NCBI RefSeq assembly: GCF_025231525.1
Contig: NZ_CP103057.1
Location: 1,133,001-1,197,000, forward strand
Direction: 5' to 3'
Source: Sphingomonas endolithica
Lineage (GTDB): Bacteria; Pseudomonadota; Alphaproteobacteria; Sphingomonadales; Sphingomonadaceae
DNA length: 64,000 nt
This document shows, piece by piece, positions 55,182-64,000 of this stretch (the first letter of the stretch is position 1; every line of letters starts with the position of its first letter). Both the position numbers and the translations under genes were made by a program. The notes beneath the pieces are model-generated. The model searched no databases and was not told the DNA's origin. It worked only from the letters and a program-made list of their open reading frames with translations.

Positions 55182-56590
55182 CCCGCCCGCTGCACCTCTC
55201 GCCGGATCGGCTGTTCTCCAGCGATCCCGACCAGCGCACGATCGCCCGCGCGCTCTATGCCGAGGCAGCCGGGCTGCCGATCGTCTCGCCGCACGGCCAT
55301 GTCGATCCATGCTGGTTCGCCACCGACGCACCGTGGCGCGACGCGACCAGCCTGTTGCTGGCGCCCGACCATTATCTGTTCCGCATGCTCTACAGCCAGG
55401 GCATCGATCTCGCGCGGCTCGGCGTCCCGTCACGCGAGGGGGCACCCGATACCGACCCGCGCGAGGCGTGGCGCACCTTCGCCAGCCATTATCACCTGTT
55501 CCGCGGCGCTCCCTCGCAACTGTGGCTCGACCACGTATTCGCCGAGGTTTTGGGGTTCGACGTCGCTTTGGATGCCGCGACCAGCGATCTGTATTTCGAC
55601 CGGATCGGCGAGCGGCTCGCCAGCGATGCATTCCGGCCCCGCGCGCTGTTCGATCGCTTCGGGATCGAGTTCCTCGCCACCACCGAGGGTGCCGACGATC
55701 CGCTCGACGCGCACCGCGCGATCCGTGCCTCGGGCTGGCAGGGCCGCGTCGCGACGACCTATCGCCCGGACGGGGTGATCGACGTCGAGCACGAGGCGTT
55801 CCGCCCGACCATGGCACGCTTCGCCGAACTGACCGGCGAGGACGTTTGGAGCTGGTCCGGCTATCTCGCCGCGCATCGCAAGCGGCGTGCGGACTTCCGG
55901 GCTGCCGGGGCGACCGCGACGGATCACGGTCACCCCACCGCCCAGACGGCGAACCTCGATGCCGGCGCGGCAGCAGCCTTGTTCGCGCGCGTGATCGCGC
56001 CCGACGTGACCGCCGCCGATGCCGAATTGTTCCGCGCGCAGATGCTGACCGAGATGGCGCGGATGTCGGTCGACGACGGCATGGTGATGCAGATCCATCC
56101 CGGCAGCGTCCGCAATCACAATGCCCGGCTGTTCGCCACCCATGGCCGCGATCGCGGTGCCGACATTCCTGGGCGCATCGACTTCGTCAACGGGCTGCGG
56201 CCGATGCTCGACCTTGTCGGGAACGAGCCGGACCTGACGATCATCCTCTTCACGCTGGATGAATCGACCTATGCGCGCGAGTTGGCACCCCTTGCCGGCC
56301 ATTATCCGTGCCTGCGGCTCGGGCCCGCCTGGTGGTTCCATGATTCGCCCGAAGGCATGCGCCGCTTCCGCGAGATGACCACCGAGACGGCGGGCTTCTA
56401 CAATACGGTCGGCTTCAACGACGACACGCGCGCGTTCCTGTCGATCCCGGCACGCCACGATGTCGCGCGCCGGGTCGACTGCGCGTTTCTCGCCCGCCTT
56501 GTCGCCGAGCACCGGCTGGCGGATTGGGAAGCCGCGGAGCTGGCGCACGAGCTCACCGTCGGGCTGGTACGCCGGGCCTATCGGCTGTGA
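55178..56590 (+). CDS. uxaC: Glucuronate/uronate isomerase
   Basis: A 470-residue amidohydrolase-like isomerase: D-glucuronate to D-fructuronate and D-galacturonate to D-tagaturonate. UxaC features: IVSPHGHVDPCWFA at residues about 31-44, FATTEGADDPLDAH-like substrate region and VMQIHPGSVRNHN. Since uxuA/uxuB are present and no tagaturonate/altronate genes are, glucuronate is the likely substrate. It overlaps uxuA by 4 bp (ATGA) and uxuB by 4 bp (GTGA). Confidence 0.95.
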   Translation: MTRPLHLSPDRLFSSDPDQRTIARALYAEAAGLPIVSPHGHVDPCWFATDAPWRDATSLLLAPDHYLFRMLYSQGIDLARLGVPSREGAPDTDPREAWRTFASHYHLFRGAPSQLWLDHVFAEVLGFDVALDAATSDLYFDRIGERLASDAFRPRALFDRFGIEFLATTEGADDPLDAHRAIRASGWQGRVATTYRPDGVIDVEHEAFRPTMARFAELTGEDVWSWSGYLAAHRKRRADFRAAGATATDHGHPTAQTANLDAGAAAALFARVIAPDVTAADAELFRAQMLTEMARMSVDDGMVMQIHPGSVRNHNARLFATHGRDRGADIPGRIDFVNGLRPMLDLVGNEPDLTIILFTLDESTYARELAPLAGHYPCLRLGPAWWFHDSPEGMRRFREMTTETAGFYNTVGFNDDTRAFLSIPARHDVARRVDCAFLARLVAEHRLADWEAAELAHELTVGLVRRAYRL

Positions 56591-57969
56591 GGCTGTCGGC
56601 GGCCACGATCGACCGGCTGCCGACCGACGTTGCCCGCTTCGATTATGATCGGGCTGCACAGCGCACGGGCATCGTCCATCTCGGGATCGGCGCGTTCCAC
56701 CGCGCGCATCAGGCGGTGTTCACCGATGCGGCAATGTCGGCCGGGGATCGCGATTGGGCGATCATCGGTGCATCGCTGCGATCGCCGGCGGTGCGGGAGG
56801 CGCTGGCGCCGCAGGACGGTCTGTACACCGTCACCGTAAAGGCGGCGACCGGGACAGGGTCGCGGCTGATCGGTGCTGTCCGCGACGTTGTGGTCGCATC
56901 GGACGGCAAGGACGAGCTTCGGCGCGCACTTGCCTCGCCCGATGTCGCGATCGTCACCATGACCGTGACGGAAAAGGGCTATCATCGCCGCAGCGACGGC
57001 ACGCTCGACATCGCCGCCGTCGATCGTGCGGGTGGGACGATCTACCATCATCTCGCGCAGGCGTTTGCGGATCGACGTGCGGCCGGGATGGCCGGCCTGA
57101 CGCTTCTGTCGTGCGACAATCTTGCCCACAATGGCGGCATACTCGCCGCCTCGCTCGGCGCGTGGCTCGATCATGTCGATCCGGCACTCGGCACCTGGTT
57201 CGCCGGCGAATGCACCTGCCCGTCGACGATGGTCGACCGGATCGTGCCGGCGATCACCGCTGCCGATCTCGACGCCGTCGAAGCCGAATTGGGCATGCGC
57301 GACGACGCCGCGATCGTGACCGAAACCTTCGCGCAATGGGTGATCGAGGACCGCTTTGCCGGCCGCCGCCCGCGCTGGGACGCGGTCGGCGCGCAGTTGG
57401 TCGCCGATGTTGCCCCCTACGAGACCGCAAAGCTGCGCATGCTCAACGGTGCGCATTCCGCGCTGGCCTATCGCGGGCTGCTCGCCGGGCTCAGCTATGC
57501 CCATGAGGCAATAGGCGATCCGGTGATCGGCCAGGCGGTCGAGCGGCTGATCCGCGACGAGGCCGTGGCGAGCTTCGATCCCGCGCCGGGCCAGGATTTG
57601 CGCGCTTATGCCGAGGCGTTGCTGAAGCGGTTCGCCAACCCTGCTTTGCCCCATGCGCTGCGCCAGATCGCCAGCGACGGATCGCAAAAGATCCCACAGC
57701 GCTGGCTGGCTTCGCTCGATGCCAACGCCGCACGCGGGCGAGCATGCCCCGAAACCCTCGATGCGCTGTCTGCGTGGCTGATCTACGTCCGCGGCCCGAT
57801 CGACGATCCGCGCGCGGCAGACCTCGCCGCCGCATGGTCCTCCGCTGGCCGCGCCGGCATTGTCGATGCGATGTTCGGCGAGCGCGGACTGCTGGGCGGC
57901 CACTGGCGGCCGAACGCCCATGACCGGGCCTTGCTCGATCAGGCGCTGACGAGATTCGACACAGAATAA
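56587..57969 (+). CDS. uxuB: Fructuronate reductase (mannitol dehydrogenase family)
   Basis: A 460-residue long-chain polyol dehydrogenase reducing fructuronate to mannonate with NADH. Family motifs: GIVHLGIGAFHRAHQAVFTD, VTMTVTEKGYH, TLLSCDNLAHNG and the catalytic lysine in YETAKLRMLNGAHS. The GTG start at 56587 overlaps the uxaC stop. The family also includes mannitol and arabinitol dehydrogenases, but the operon supports UxuB. Confidence 0.92.
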   Translation: MRLSAATIDRLPTDVARFDYDRAAQRTGIVHLGIGAFHRAHQAVFTDAAMSAGDRDWAIIGASLRSPAVREALAPQDGLYTVTVKAATGTGSRLIGAVRDVVVASDGKDELRRALASPDVAIVTMTVTEKGYHRRSDGTLDIAAVDRAGGTIYHHLAQAFADRRAAGMAGLTLLSCDNLAHNGGILAASLGAWLDHVDPALGTWFAGECTCPSTMVDRIVPAITAADLDAVEAELGMRDDAAIVTETFAQWVIEDRFAGRRPRWDAVGAQLVADVAPYETAKLRMLNGAHSALAYRGLLAGLSYAHEAIGDPVIGQAVERLIRDEAVASFDPAPGQDLRAYAEALLKRFANPALPHALRQIASDGSQKIPQRWLASLDANAARGRACPETLDALSAWLIYVRGPIDDPRAADLAAAWSSAGRAGIVDAMFGERGLLGGHWRPNAHDRALLDQALTRFDTE

Positions 57970-58000
57970 CAAGCGGATAAACCGCAGCGGGAGAGCGAGC

Positions 58001-59305
58001 GTGGACGGTTCGATCGAGGCGAGGCCCCAGGGCCCGGCAAAGGCGGGCGGCAACGTCCGCTGGGTGATCTGCGCGTTATTGTTCTTCGCCACGACGATCA
58101 ACTATATCGACCGGCAGGTCATCGGCATCCTGAAGCCTACGCTGCAGGGCGAACTCGGCTGGTCCGAGATCGATTACGGCATGATCGTCTTCTGGTTTCA
58201 GGCGGCCTATGCGATCGGCCTGCTCGCCTGCGGGCCGCTGATCGACCGGGTCGGCTCCAAGCTCGGTTATGCCGCGGCGATCACCCTGTGGAGCTTCGCC
58301 GCGCTGGCGCACGCGTTGGTACGCAGTCCAAGCGGCTTCTCGCTGGCGCGCTTCGCGCTGGGTTTGGGCGAGGCCGGGAATTTTCCTGCTGCGATCAAAT
58401 CGGTGGCCGAATGGTTTCCCAAGAAGGAACGCGCGCTGGCCGCGGGCATCCTCAACGCCGGCGCCAATGTCGGCGCGATCGCGACACCGCTCTTCGTACC
58501 GGTCATCGCGATCAATTATGGATGGCGCGCCGCGTTCGTCGTGACCGGGCTGCTCGGCTTCGTCTGGCTGGCGGCATGGCTCGCTTTCTACCGCGCGCCG
58601 GAACGGCACAGGAGCGTGTCGGCGCAGGAATTGGCCTATATCGGCGCGGATCAGGAGAATGATGCCGGCACCGCGCCGATCGCGTGGCGCAAGCTGTTCC
58701 GCTATCGCGGCACCTGGGCGTTCGTCAGTGCGAAATTCCTCACCGACCCGGTATGGTACCTGTTCCTGTTCTGGCTGCCCGACTTCTTCGCCAAGCGACA
58801 CGGGCTCGACCTGAAGACCTTCGGCCCGCCATTGATCGCGGTGTATCTGCTTGCCGATGTCGGCAGCATCGGCGGCGGCTGGCTGTCGTCGGCATTGATC
58901 AAGCGCGGCTACAGCATCAATGCCGGCCGCAAGCTGGCGTTGCTCGCATCGGCCATCCTCGTCCTGCCGATCATGTTCGCCAGCAGCGTGTCCAGCCTGA
59001 CCGCTGCGGTCGCCATCATCGGGCTCGCCGCCGCCGCGCATCAGGGGTGGTCGTCGAACCTCTACACCATGGTGTCCGACACCTTCCCGAAGAGTTCGGT
59101 CGCGTCCGTCATGGGCATCGGCGGCGCCGCGGGCGCCATCGGCGGCATGATCATGGCGCGCTATGTCGGGCAGGTCCTGGAGACGGTCGGCAGCTACGTT
59201 CCCATCTTCATCTGGACGGGCAGCGCCTATTTCGTCGCGCTGCTGATCGTGCACCTTCTTCTGCCGCGCCTCGACGATGCGGCGCCGCCCCCGGCCGCGC
59301 TTTGA
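58001..59305 (+). CDS. exuT: MFS hexuronate transporter (ExuT-like)
   Basis: A 434-residue permease with 12 membrane segments. Typical of the anion:cation symporter group: TINYIDRQVIGILKPTLQGELGWSEIDYG, LIDRVGSK, RFALGLGEAGNFPAAIKSVAEWFPKKERALA. It imports hexuronates with protons across the inner membrane. The GTG start at 58001 follows GGGAGAG, 31 bp after uxuB, so it ends the operon. Confidence 0.93.
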   Translation: MDGSIEARPQGPAKAGGNVRWVICALLFFATTINYIDRQVIGILKPTLQGELGWSEIDYGMIVFWFQAAYAIGLLACGPLIDRVGSKLGYAAAITLWSFAALAHALVRSPSGFSLARFALGLGEAGNFPAAIKSVAEWFPKKERALAAGILNAGANVGAIATPLFVPVIAINYGWRAAFVVTGLLGFVWLAAWLAFYRAPERHRSVSAQELAYIGADQENDAGTAPIAWRKLFRYRGTWAFVSAKFLTDPVWYLFLFWLPDFFAKRHGLDLKTFGPPLIAVYLLADVGSIGGGWLSSALIKRGYSINAGRKLALLASAILVLPIMFASSVSSLTAAVAIIGLAAAAHQGWSSNLYTMVSDTFPKSSVASVMGIGGAAGAIGGMIMARYVGQVLETVGSYVPIFIWTGSAYFVALLIVHLLLPRLDDAAPPPAAL

Positions 59306-59329
59306 AGGCGGTAGATTTACCCCTCACGA

Positions 59330-60697
59330 TCAAGCCGTCAGCACGTCCAGAAACCGCCGCCGCCACCAGATCACGTCTTCGGCCGTCACATTGTCGAACA
59401 TCGCCTGCCAGCGCTCGATCCGCTCCGCCTTCGGCATGCGTAGCGCCTTGTCGATCGCGTCGGACACGTCCTCGGCACTGTACGGATTGACCAGCAATGC
59501 CTGGTCGAGCTGCGCCGCCGCACCGGCGAAGCGCGACAGGATCAGCACACCCGGATCATGCGGGCTCTGCGCCGCGACATATTCCTTGGCGACCAGGTTC
59601 ATCCCGTCGCGCAGCGGCGTGACCAGCCCGATCCGGGCCGCGCGGTAGATGCCGGCGAGCGTCGCACGGGGATAACCCCGATTGACGTACCGGATCGGCA
59701 CCCAATCCGTATCGGCATAAGCGCCGTTGATGCGCCCCGACATCTGTTCCAGATTGGCGCGGATGTCGCGGTAGCTTTGCACGGCGCTGCGCGACGGCGG
59801 CGCGATCTGCAGCAGGTAGACGAGTGCCTGGCGATCGGGATAATTCTGCAGGAAGCGCTCATAGCCGGCGAAACGCTCCGGCAGTCCCTTCGAATAATCC
59901 AGCCGATCGACGCCGACGATCAGGCTGCGGCCGACCGCACTTTCCAGCTGCCGCATCTGCGCCGCACGCGCCTCAGGCCCGTTCGCCATCTCGACGAAGT
60001 CCTTGGTCTCGATGCCGATCGGGCAGGCAATGGCGCGGATCGTCCGTCCGCCGACCGTCACCGTGTCATCGTCGCCCAGCACCCCGCCCATTTCATGCGT
60101 GACGTAGTGGCAAAAGCTTTCCAGCCACTCCTCCGTCTGGAAGCCGACCACGTCGTACGCGAACATCGATTCCACCAGCCGCCGGTGATCGGGCAGCGCG
60201 ACCAGCAGCCGCGTCGGCGGCCAGGGTATGTGGAGAAAGAAGCCGATCCGATTGGTGACGCCCTGCTGACGGAGCAGCCAGCCGAGCGGGATCATGTGAT
60301 AATCATGGACCCAGACCAGATCGTCTTCGGCGATGTGCGGGCGGATGCGCTCGGCGAACACGCGGTTCACGCGCTCATAGCCGCCGGCGAAATCGCGCTC
60401 GAACTCGGTCAGGCCGAGACGGAAGTGGAACAGTGGCCACAAGGTGCGATTGGCGTAGCCGTTATAATATTCGTCGACGTCCTGCTCGGACAGGTCCATC
60501 ACCGCGGACGTCACCCCGCCATAGGTGGCGAAGCGCAGCGAATTATCCTCGCCGGTATCGCCCGACCAGCCGAACCAGATGCCCTCGCCTTCCGCCAGCG
60601 CGGCATTGAGAGCGACCGCCAGCCCGCCTTGCGCGCCGCCCGTCTCGTTCTCGGTTGGTGCCTGCACCCGGTTCGAAATGACGATCAGGCGGCTCAC
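59330..60697 (-). CDS. otsA: Trehalose-6-phosphate synthase
   Basis: A 455-residue GT20 glycosyltransferase that joins UDP-glucose and glucose-6-phosphate. Features: SRLIVISNRVQAP at the N-terminus, WFGWSG, VHDYHMIPLGWLLR, VDRLDYSKGLPERF and PLRDGMNLVAKEYV. The GTG at 60697 overlaps the stop of the glycosidase gene (GTGA), favouring it over the ATG at 60712. Last gene of the otsB-GH15-otsA operon. Confidence 0.95.
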   Translation of the reverse strand: MSRLIVISNRVQAPTENETGGAQGGLAVALNAALAEGEGIWFGWSGDTGEDNSLRFATYGGVTSAVMDLSEQDVDEYYNGYANRTLWPLFHFRLGLTEFERDFAGGYERVNRVFAERIRPHIAEDDLVWVHDYHMIPLGWLLRQQGVTNRIGFFLHIPWPPTRLLVALPDHRRLVESMFAYDVVGFQTEEWLESFCHYVTHEMGGVLGDDDTVTVGGRTIRAIACPIGIETKDFVEMANGPEARAAQMRQLESAVGRSLIVGVDRLDYSKGLPERFAGYERFLQNYPDRQALVYLLQIAPPSRSAVQSYRDIRANLEQMSGRINGAYADTDWVPIRYVNRGYPRATLAGIYRAARIGLVTPLRDGMNLVAKEYVAAQSPHDPGVLILSRFAGAAAQLDQALLVNPYSAEDVSDAIDKALRMPKAERIERWQAMFDNVTAEDVIWWRRRFLDVLTA

Positions 60698-62490
60698 CGG
60701 ACGTCGCCCCATGGCCTGCTCAGCAACACGGCTGAATTGATCAGCCCGACCAGCGAATAGGTCTGCGGGTAATTGCCCCACAATTCGCCGGTCTCGGGAT
60801 CGATATCCTCGGACAACAAGCCAGCGACGGTGCGCCGCGAGAGCATTTCCTCCAGCAACTCGCGCGCGTCGCCGATTCGCCCGGTCGCGTGCAGCGCCTC
60901 GATCAGCCAGAAGGTGCAGACGTTGAACGCGGTCTCCGGCATGCCGAAATCGTCGGGGATCGCATAGCGCAGCATGTGCGACCCGCGCCGCAAGCCCTCC
61001 TCCACCGCCGCAAGGGTGCCACGAAAGCGCGGATCGTTCGGTGCCACGAAGCGCAGGTCGAGCAACTGGATCAGGCTGGCGTCGAGATCGTCGCCGCCGA
61101 ACGTCGCCGACAAACGCTGCGTGTCCTCGCGCCAGGCCTCAGTCTCGATGGTCGCGCGCATCGTATCGGCGCGCTCTCGCCAGAAGACCGCACGTTCATC
61201 CAGCCCGAGCACCGCCGCGACATTGGCCAGCCGGTCGCACGCCGCCCAGCACATCGCGGCCGAATAGGTGTGGACGTGGCTCTTCGTGCGCAGCTCCCAC
61301 AGCCCCGCATCTGCCTTGTCGTACGACGCCCAGGCGCGCTCCCCGATCGGCTCCAGCGCCTCGAAGTCGGCCGTTCCGCCCATGCGGAACAGGCGCTGGT
61401 CGAAAAAGGCCTGCGCGTTAGACAGCACGATCTGGCCATAGGCATCATGCTGCACCTGCTCGTACGCCTGGTTGCCGACGCGCACCGGCCCCATGCCACG
61501 ATAGCCTGACAGTGCCGGTGCCTCGCGTTCGGTCAGGATCGCCTCGCCGCCGACGCCGTACAGCGGCTGGATATGCCCGCCCGCGGCATTGTCGACGATG
61601 TTGCGCAGATATTCTAGATACCCCTCCAGCACATCGAGCGCGCCCAGCCGGTTGAGCGCCTGCACGGTATAATAAGCGTCGCGGATCCAGCAGTAGCGAT
61701 AGTCCCAATTGCGCTGCGATCCGGCATGTTCGGGAATCGACGTGGTTAGCGCCGCAACGATCGCGCCGGTCTCCTCGTGCTGGCACAGCTTCAACGTGAT
61801 TGCTGACCGGATCACCGCCGCCTGCCATTCGACCGGTGTCGCGAGGCCCCGCACCCAGTGGCGCCATTCGTCGATCGTGCGCTTAAGCATCGCATCCATG
61901 GCGGCCGACAATTCGTCGGTAAAGCTTTCGTCCGGCCCCAGAAAGAAATGTAGCGGTCGCTCGACGCGGAATAGTCGCTCCTCCTCGATCCAGCCGACCG
62001 GCGCATTGGTCGATAGCCGCACCGTGCCGCCGTCGAGCAGATAACGCACATGGTTCGACCCACGCGTCCGCTCCGCCCGCGCCGCGCCCCAATTCGTCGC
62101 CGGACGCAGCCGCACGCGGATTCGTGGCGATCCGGCCACAGGGCGGACGATGCGACAGAACGCCACCGGGCGGTACATCCGGTCGTGCCGCCGGAAACGC
62201 GGGCAGAAGTCGACCACCTCGATCGCATTGCCATCCGCATCGGTGTGGCGCGTCACCAGCACCGGCGTGTTGCGCAGATATTCTTGGGTAGTCTCGACCG
62301 AGCCTTCCAGGTCGATCTCCCAGAAGCCGAACGCCCCCTCGCCAGCGCGTGGTGAATCGTCGAGCAGTGAGGAGAAAGCGGGATCGCCATCAACGCGCGG
62401 CAAACATCCCCACACGAAGCGACCGTTACGGTCCACCAATGCCGACACCTGGCAATTGCCGATCGGCCAGAGATCCATCGTCGCCGTCAT
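60694..62490 (-). CDS. GH15 family glycosidase (glucoamylase/trehalase-like)
   Basis: A 598-residue protein with an N-terminal beta-sandwich and an alpha/alpha barrel. Seen: SALVDRNGRFVWGCLPRVDG, RNWDYRYCWIRDAYYTVQAL (first catalytic region) and LLSEDIDPETGELWGNYPQTYS (second acidic cluster near the end). GH15 members of this type cleave trehalose or alpha-glucans. It has no signal peptide and is cotranslated with otsB and otsA through 4-bp overlaps, so it probably breaks down trehalose or a related glucan inside the cell. Confidence 0.9.
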   Translation of the reverse strand: MTATMDLWPIGNCQVSALVDRNGRFVWGCLPRVDGDPAFSSLLDDSPRAGEGAFGFWEIDLEGSVETTQEYLRNTPVLVTRHTDADGNAIEVVDFCPRFRRHDRMYRPVAFCRIVRPVAGSPRIRVRLRPATNWGAARAERTRGSNHVRYLLDGGTVRLSTNAPVGWIEEERLFRVERPLHFFLGPDESFTDELSAAMDAMLKRTIDEWRHWVRGLATPVEWQAAVIRSAITLKLCQHEETGAIVAALTTSIPEHAGSQRNWDYRYCWIRDAYYTVQALNRLGALDVLEGYLEYLRNIVDNAAGGHIQPLYGVGGEAILTEREAPALSGYRGMGPVRVGNQAYEQVQHDAYGQIVLSNAQAFFDQRLFRMGGTADFEALEPIGERAWASYDKADAGLWELRTKSHVHTYSAAMCWAACDRLANVAAVLGLDERAVFWRERADTMRATIETEAWREDTQRLSATFGGDDLDASLIQLLDLRFVAPNDPRFRGTLAAVEEGLRRGSHMLRYAIPDDFGMPETAFNVCTFWLIEALHATGRIGDARELLEEMLSRRTVAGLLSEDIDPETGELWGNYPQTYSLVGLINSAVLLSRPWGDVR

Positions 62491-63230
62491 GCCGCCTGCT
62501 CCAGCCAGTTGCGAAATTGGGGCACGTCGGCCACCCGCCATGTACCCGCGGTCGCGCGTGCCGCACCGATAAGAATGCCCCCCCCGCCTGCGTGCGCGCA
62601 GGCGACGAAGCCGGTCTCGTCGGTCAGGTCGTCGCCGGCAAATACCGGCATGTGCCCCGCAAACGGCGCCGTCTCGGCTAAGGCCATTATCGCCGTACCC
62701 TTATCGTGACCCGCCACACGCAACTCGCTCATCATCTTGCCATGCTGCACCGCCAGCCCATCCTGCGCGGCAAAGGAGGCGACCAGCGCCATCGCCTCCT
62801 CCTCGATTTCCGGTGCGAGCCGGTAATGGATCGCCACGCCCAACGACTTCACCTCGATCACCACGCCCCGATTGCCACCGAACCGCTCGCCAAAGGCACG
62901 CTCCGCCTCCAGCATCGTCGCCGGCCGCTCCGGCCGCACCACATCGTCCCCAGCGGTGCGGATCTCCGCCCCGTGGCTGCCGACCACCGCAATGCCGTCC
63001 AATGCTGCTCCCAGGAACCCGTCGATCTGCGCGATGGACCGCCCGCTGACGATCGCGACCCGCCCCTCCAACCGCACGCGCAGCCGCGTGAGCAATGTCG
63101 CCAACGCGGCATCGACGTGCACCGCGTCGGGTCGGTCGGCCAGTTCGACGAGCGTGCCGTCGAAATCGAGGAACAGGCTGGCATCGTCGAGCAACGCCGA
63201 AGGCGGTTCGGGAAGGTGGATCGATTGCAT
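62487..63230 (-). CDS. otsB: Trehalose-6-phosphate phosphatase
   Basis: A 247-residue HAD phosphatase. Motif I is LFLDFDGTLVEL (nucleophile Asp47 and Asp49), motif II VAIVSGRS, and motif III/IV GHDKGTAIMAL and FAGDDLTDETGF. It removes the phosphate from trehalose-6-phosphate. The start ATG 63230 is chosen because the family sequence begins there. It heads the operon and overlaps the GH15 gene by 4 bp (ATGA). Confidence 0.95.
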   Translation of the reverse strand: MQSIHLPEPPSALLDDASLFLDFDGTLVELADRPDAVHVDAALATLLTRLRVRLEGRVAIVSGRSIAQIDGFLGAALDGIAVVGSHGAEIRTAGDDVVRPERPATMLEAERAFGERFGGNRGVVIEVKSLGVAIHYRLAPEIEEEAMALVASFAAQDGLAVQHGKMMSELRVAGHDKGTAIMALAETAPFAGHMPVFAGDDLTDETGFVACAHAGGGGILIGAARATAGTWRVADVPQFRNWLEQAA

Positions 63231-63338
63231 ATGTCGGATAACGCTACCCGCCCGAGATTCGTTTCGCACCTGCGAAGATGTTGCCAAATCGCGGCGGATC
63301 AGCACGCTTGCCGTGCTACCCGTCGGTGACGAACTGCA

Positions 63339-64000
63339 TCAAGCCGGGTTATGCTTGGCCAGAAACGTCTCCAGCGCCTTCAGGAACTGCAGCCGATCCT
63401 CGCTACGGGTGAAGTGATGGTCGGCGGCGGGCTGTTCGATATAGGTCACGTCCTTGCGCGCGGCGCGCAGCTCCTCCACCATCTCGCGCGATTGCACGAT
63501 CGGCACCACGCGGTCCTTCTTGCCGTGCACCATCAGCATCGGGATGGAGAAATCCTTGGCGAAATTGCCCGGCGAGACACCCTTCAGGTCCGGTGCCTGC
63601 ATCTTCAGCCAATCCTGCCGCGCGCCGGCAAACAGGAAACTGCTGTCATGCCGCTTCATCCGGTTGAGATCGGACACGCCGGCATAGGACACGGCGCAGC
63701 GGTAGAGCTTCCCGTCGCGCTGCGCCGCGCGCATCGCCGCATAGCCGCCATATGACGCGCCGACCATGCACACCCGCTTGGGATCGGCGATCCCCTCCTT
63801 GGCAAGCGCCGTCACCGCATCGTTCAGATCGTCCTGCATCGCCAGACCCCATTGGTTCTGGCCCTTTTCGGTGAAAGGGGTGCCGTAGCCCGACGAGCCG
63901 CGATAATTGGGCTGGACAACGGCATAGCCGCGATCGGCCAGGAACTGCGTCCACCAGTCCCAATCCTCCGCATCGCGCGCGAACGGCCCGCCATGCGGCA
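63339..64000 (-). CDS. S9 family prolyl oligopeptidase-like peptidase (N-terminal part outside window)
   Basis: The C-terminal catalytic domain only; the frame stays open to the right edge, where it reads PHGGPFARDAEDWDWW and NYRGSSGYG. The triad is visible: Ser in VGASYGGYAAM, Asp in HGKKDRVVP, His in ADHHFTR. It is an alpha/beta-hydrolase peptidase, probably exported. The final 220 residues are seen; the propeller domain would lie beyond base 64000. Confidence 0.92.
   Translation of the reverse strand, partial: PHGGPFARDAEDWDWWTQFLADRGYAVVQPNYRGSSGYGTPFTEKGQNQWGLAMQDDLNDAVTALAKEGIADPKRVCMVGASYGGYAAMRAAQRDGKLYRCAVSYAGVSDLNRMKRHDSSFLFAGARQDWLKMQAPDLKGVSPGNFAKDFSIPMLMVHGKKDRVVPIVQSREMVEELRAARKDVTYIEQPAADHHFTRSEDRLQFLKALETFLAKHNPA

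Overview
The window is high-GC bacterial DNA typical of an alphaproteobacterium of the order Sphingomonadales, most likely Sphingomonas or a close relative. The basis is the gene set (SUF-only iron-sulfur assembly, a Caulobacter/Xanthomonas-type TonB receptor, Tat-exported Gfo/Idh/MocA proteins, a Fur without cysteine pairs), the local gene order tsaB-rimI-fur-plsC-miaB-phoH-ybeY-corC, and many paired intergenic palindromes of the GTCACCCCGGACTTGTTCCG kind. This placement comes from family knowledge and was not tested by a search.

Layout. 1-2.1 kb: the end of a biotin-dependent carboxylase alpha subunit (methylcrotonyl-CoA type) and a MaoC hydratase. 2.1-8.2 kb (minus): a full SUF operon (Rrf2 regulator, sufB, a small AT-rich orphan gene, sufC, sufD, sufS, sufT, sufA) with a candidate promoter/operator at 8102-8152. 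8.2-17 kb: pyrD, gamma-glutamyltransferase, an acyl-CoA ligase, a two-module M16 protease, a NifU-type carrier. 17-25.5 kb: housekeeping genes in a row, interrupted by a vapBC toxin-antitoxin cassette between phoH and ybeY. 25.5-35.3 kb: a sugar dehydrogenase, an amidase, and lnt, metK and trmB on the opposite strand, which looks like an inversion of the usual alphaproteobacterial order. 35.3-40.6 kb: small genes, a tRNA-Pro, dinB, and a compact minus-strand transcription unit at about 36.43-36.75 kb.

40.7-59.3 kb is a sugar-acid region. A GntR/FadR-family regulator (48.9 kb) is divergent from an operon of a DUF1080 protein, three Tat-signal Gfo/Idh/MocA proteins and an ApbE-like FMN transferase. 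It is followed by a TonB receptor, then kdgK, uxuA, uxaC, uxuB and a hexuronate permease. Together these give glucuronate to fructuronate to mannonate to 2-keto-3-deoxygluconate (KDG) to KDPG; the aldolase is not in the window. Matching 11-bp palindromes (TGGTCRGGCCA) lie in the gntR/DUF1080 gap, at the TonB receptor (degenerate) and upstream of kdgK/uxuA, so I infer one regulon. 59.3-63.2 kb (minus) is an otsB-GH15-otsA trehalose operon, and the window ends in an S9 peptidase.

Most notable: (1) vapBC sits exactly inside a duplicated 11-bp phoH/ybeY junction; (2) the 36.6 kb unit has a 14-nt ribosome-binding stretch perfectly complementary to the 16S rRNA tail, tiny reading frames and a strong terminator; (3) the uronate regulon prediction links a periplasmic 3-keto-sugar-type gene set to hexuronate catabolism. 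No CRISPR array, prophage, integrase or transposase gene was seen.
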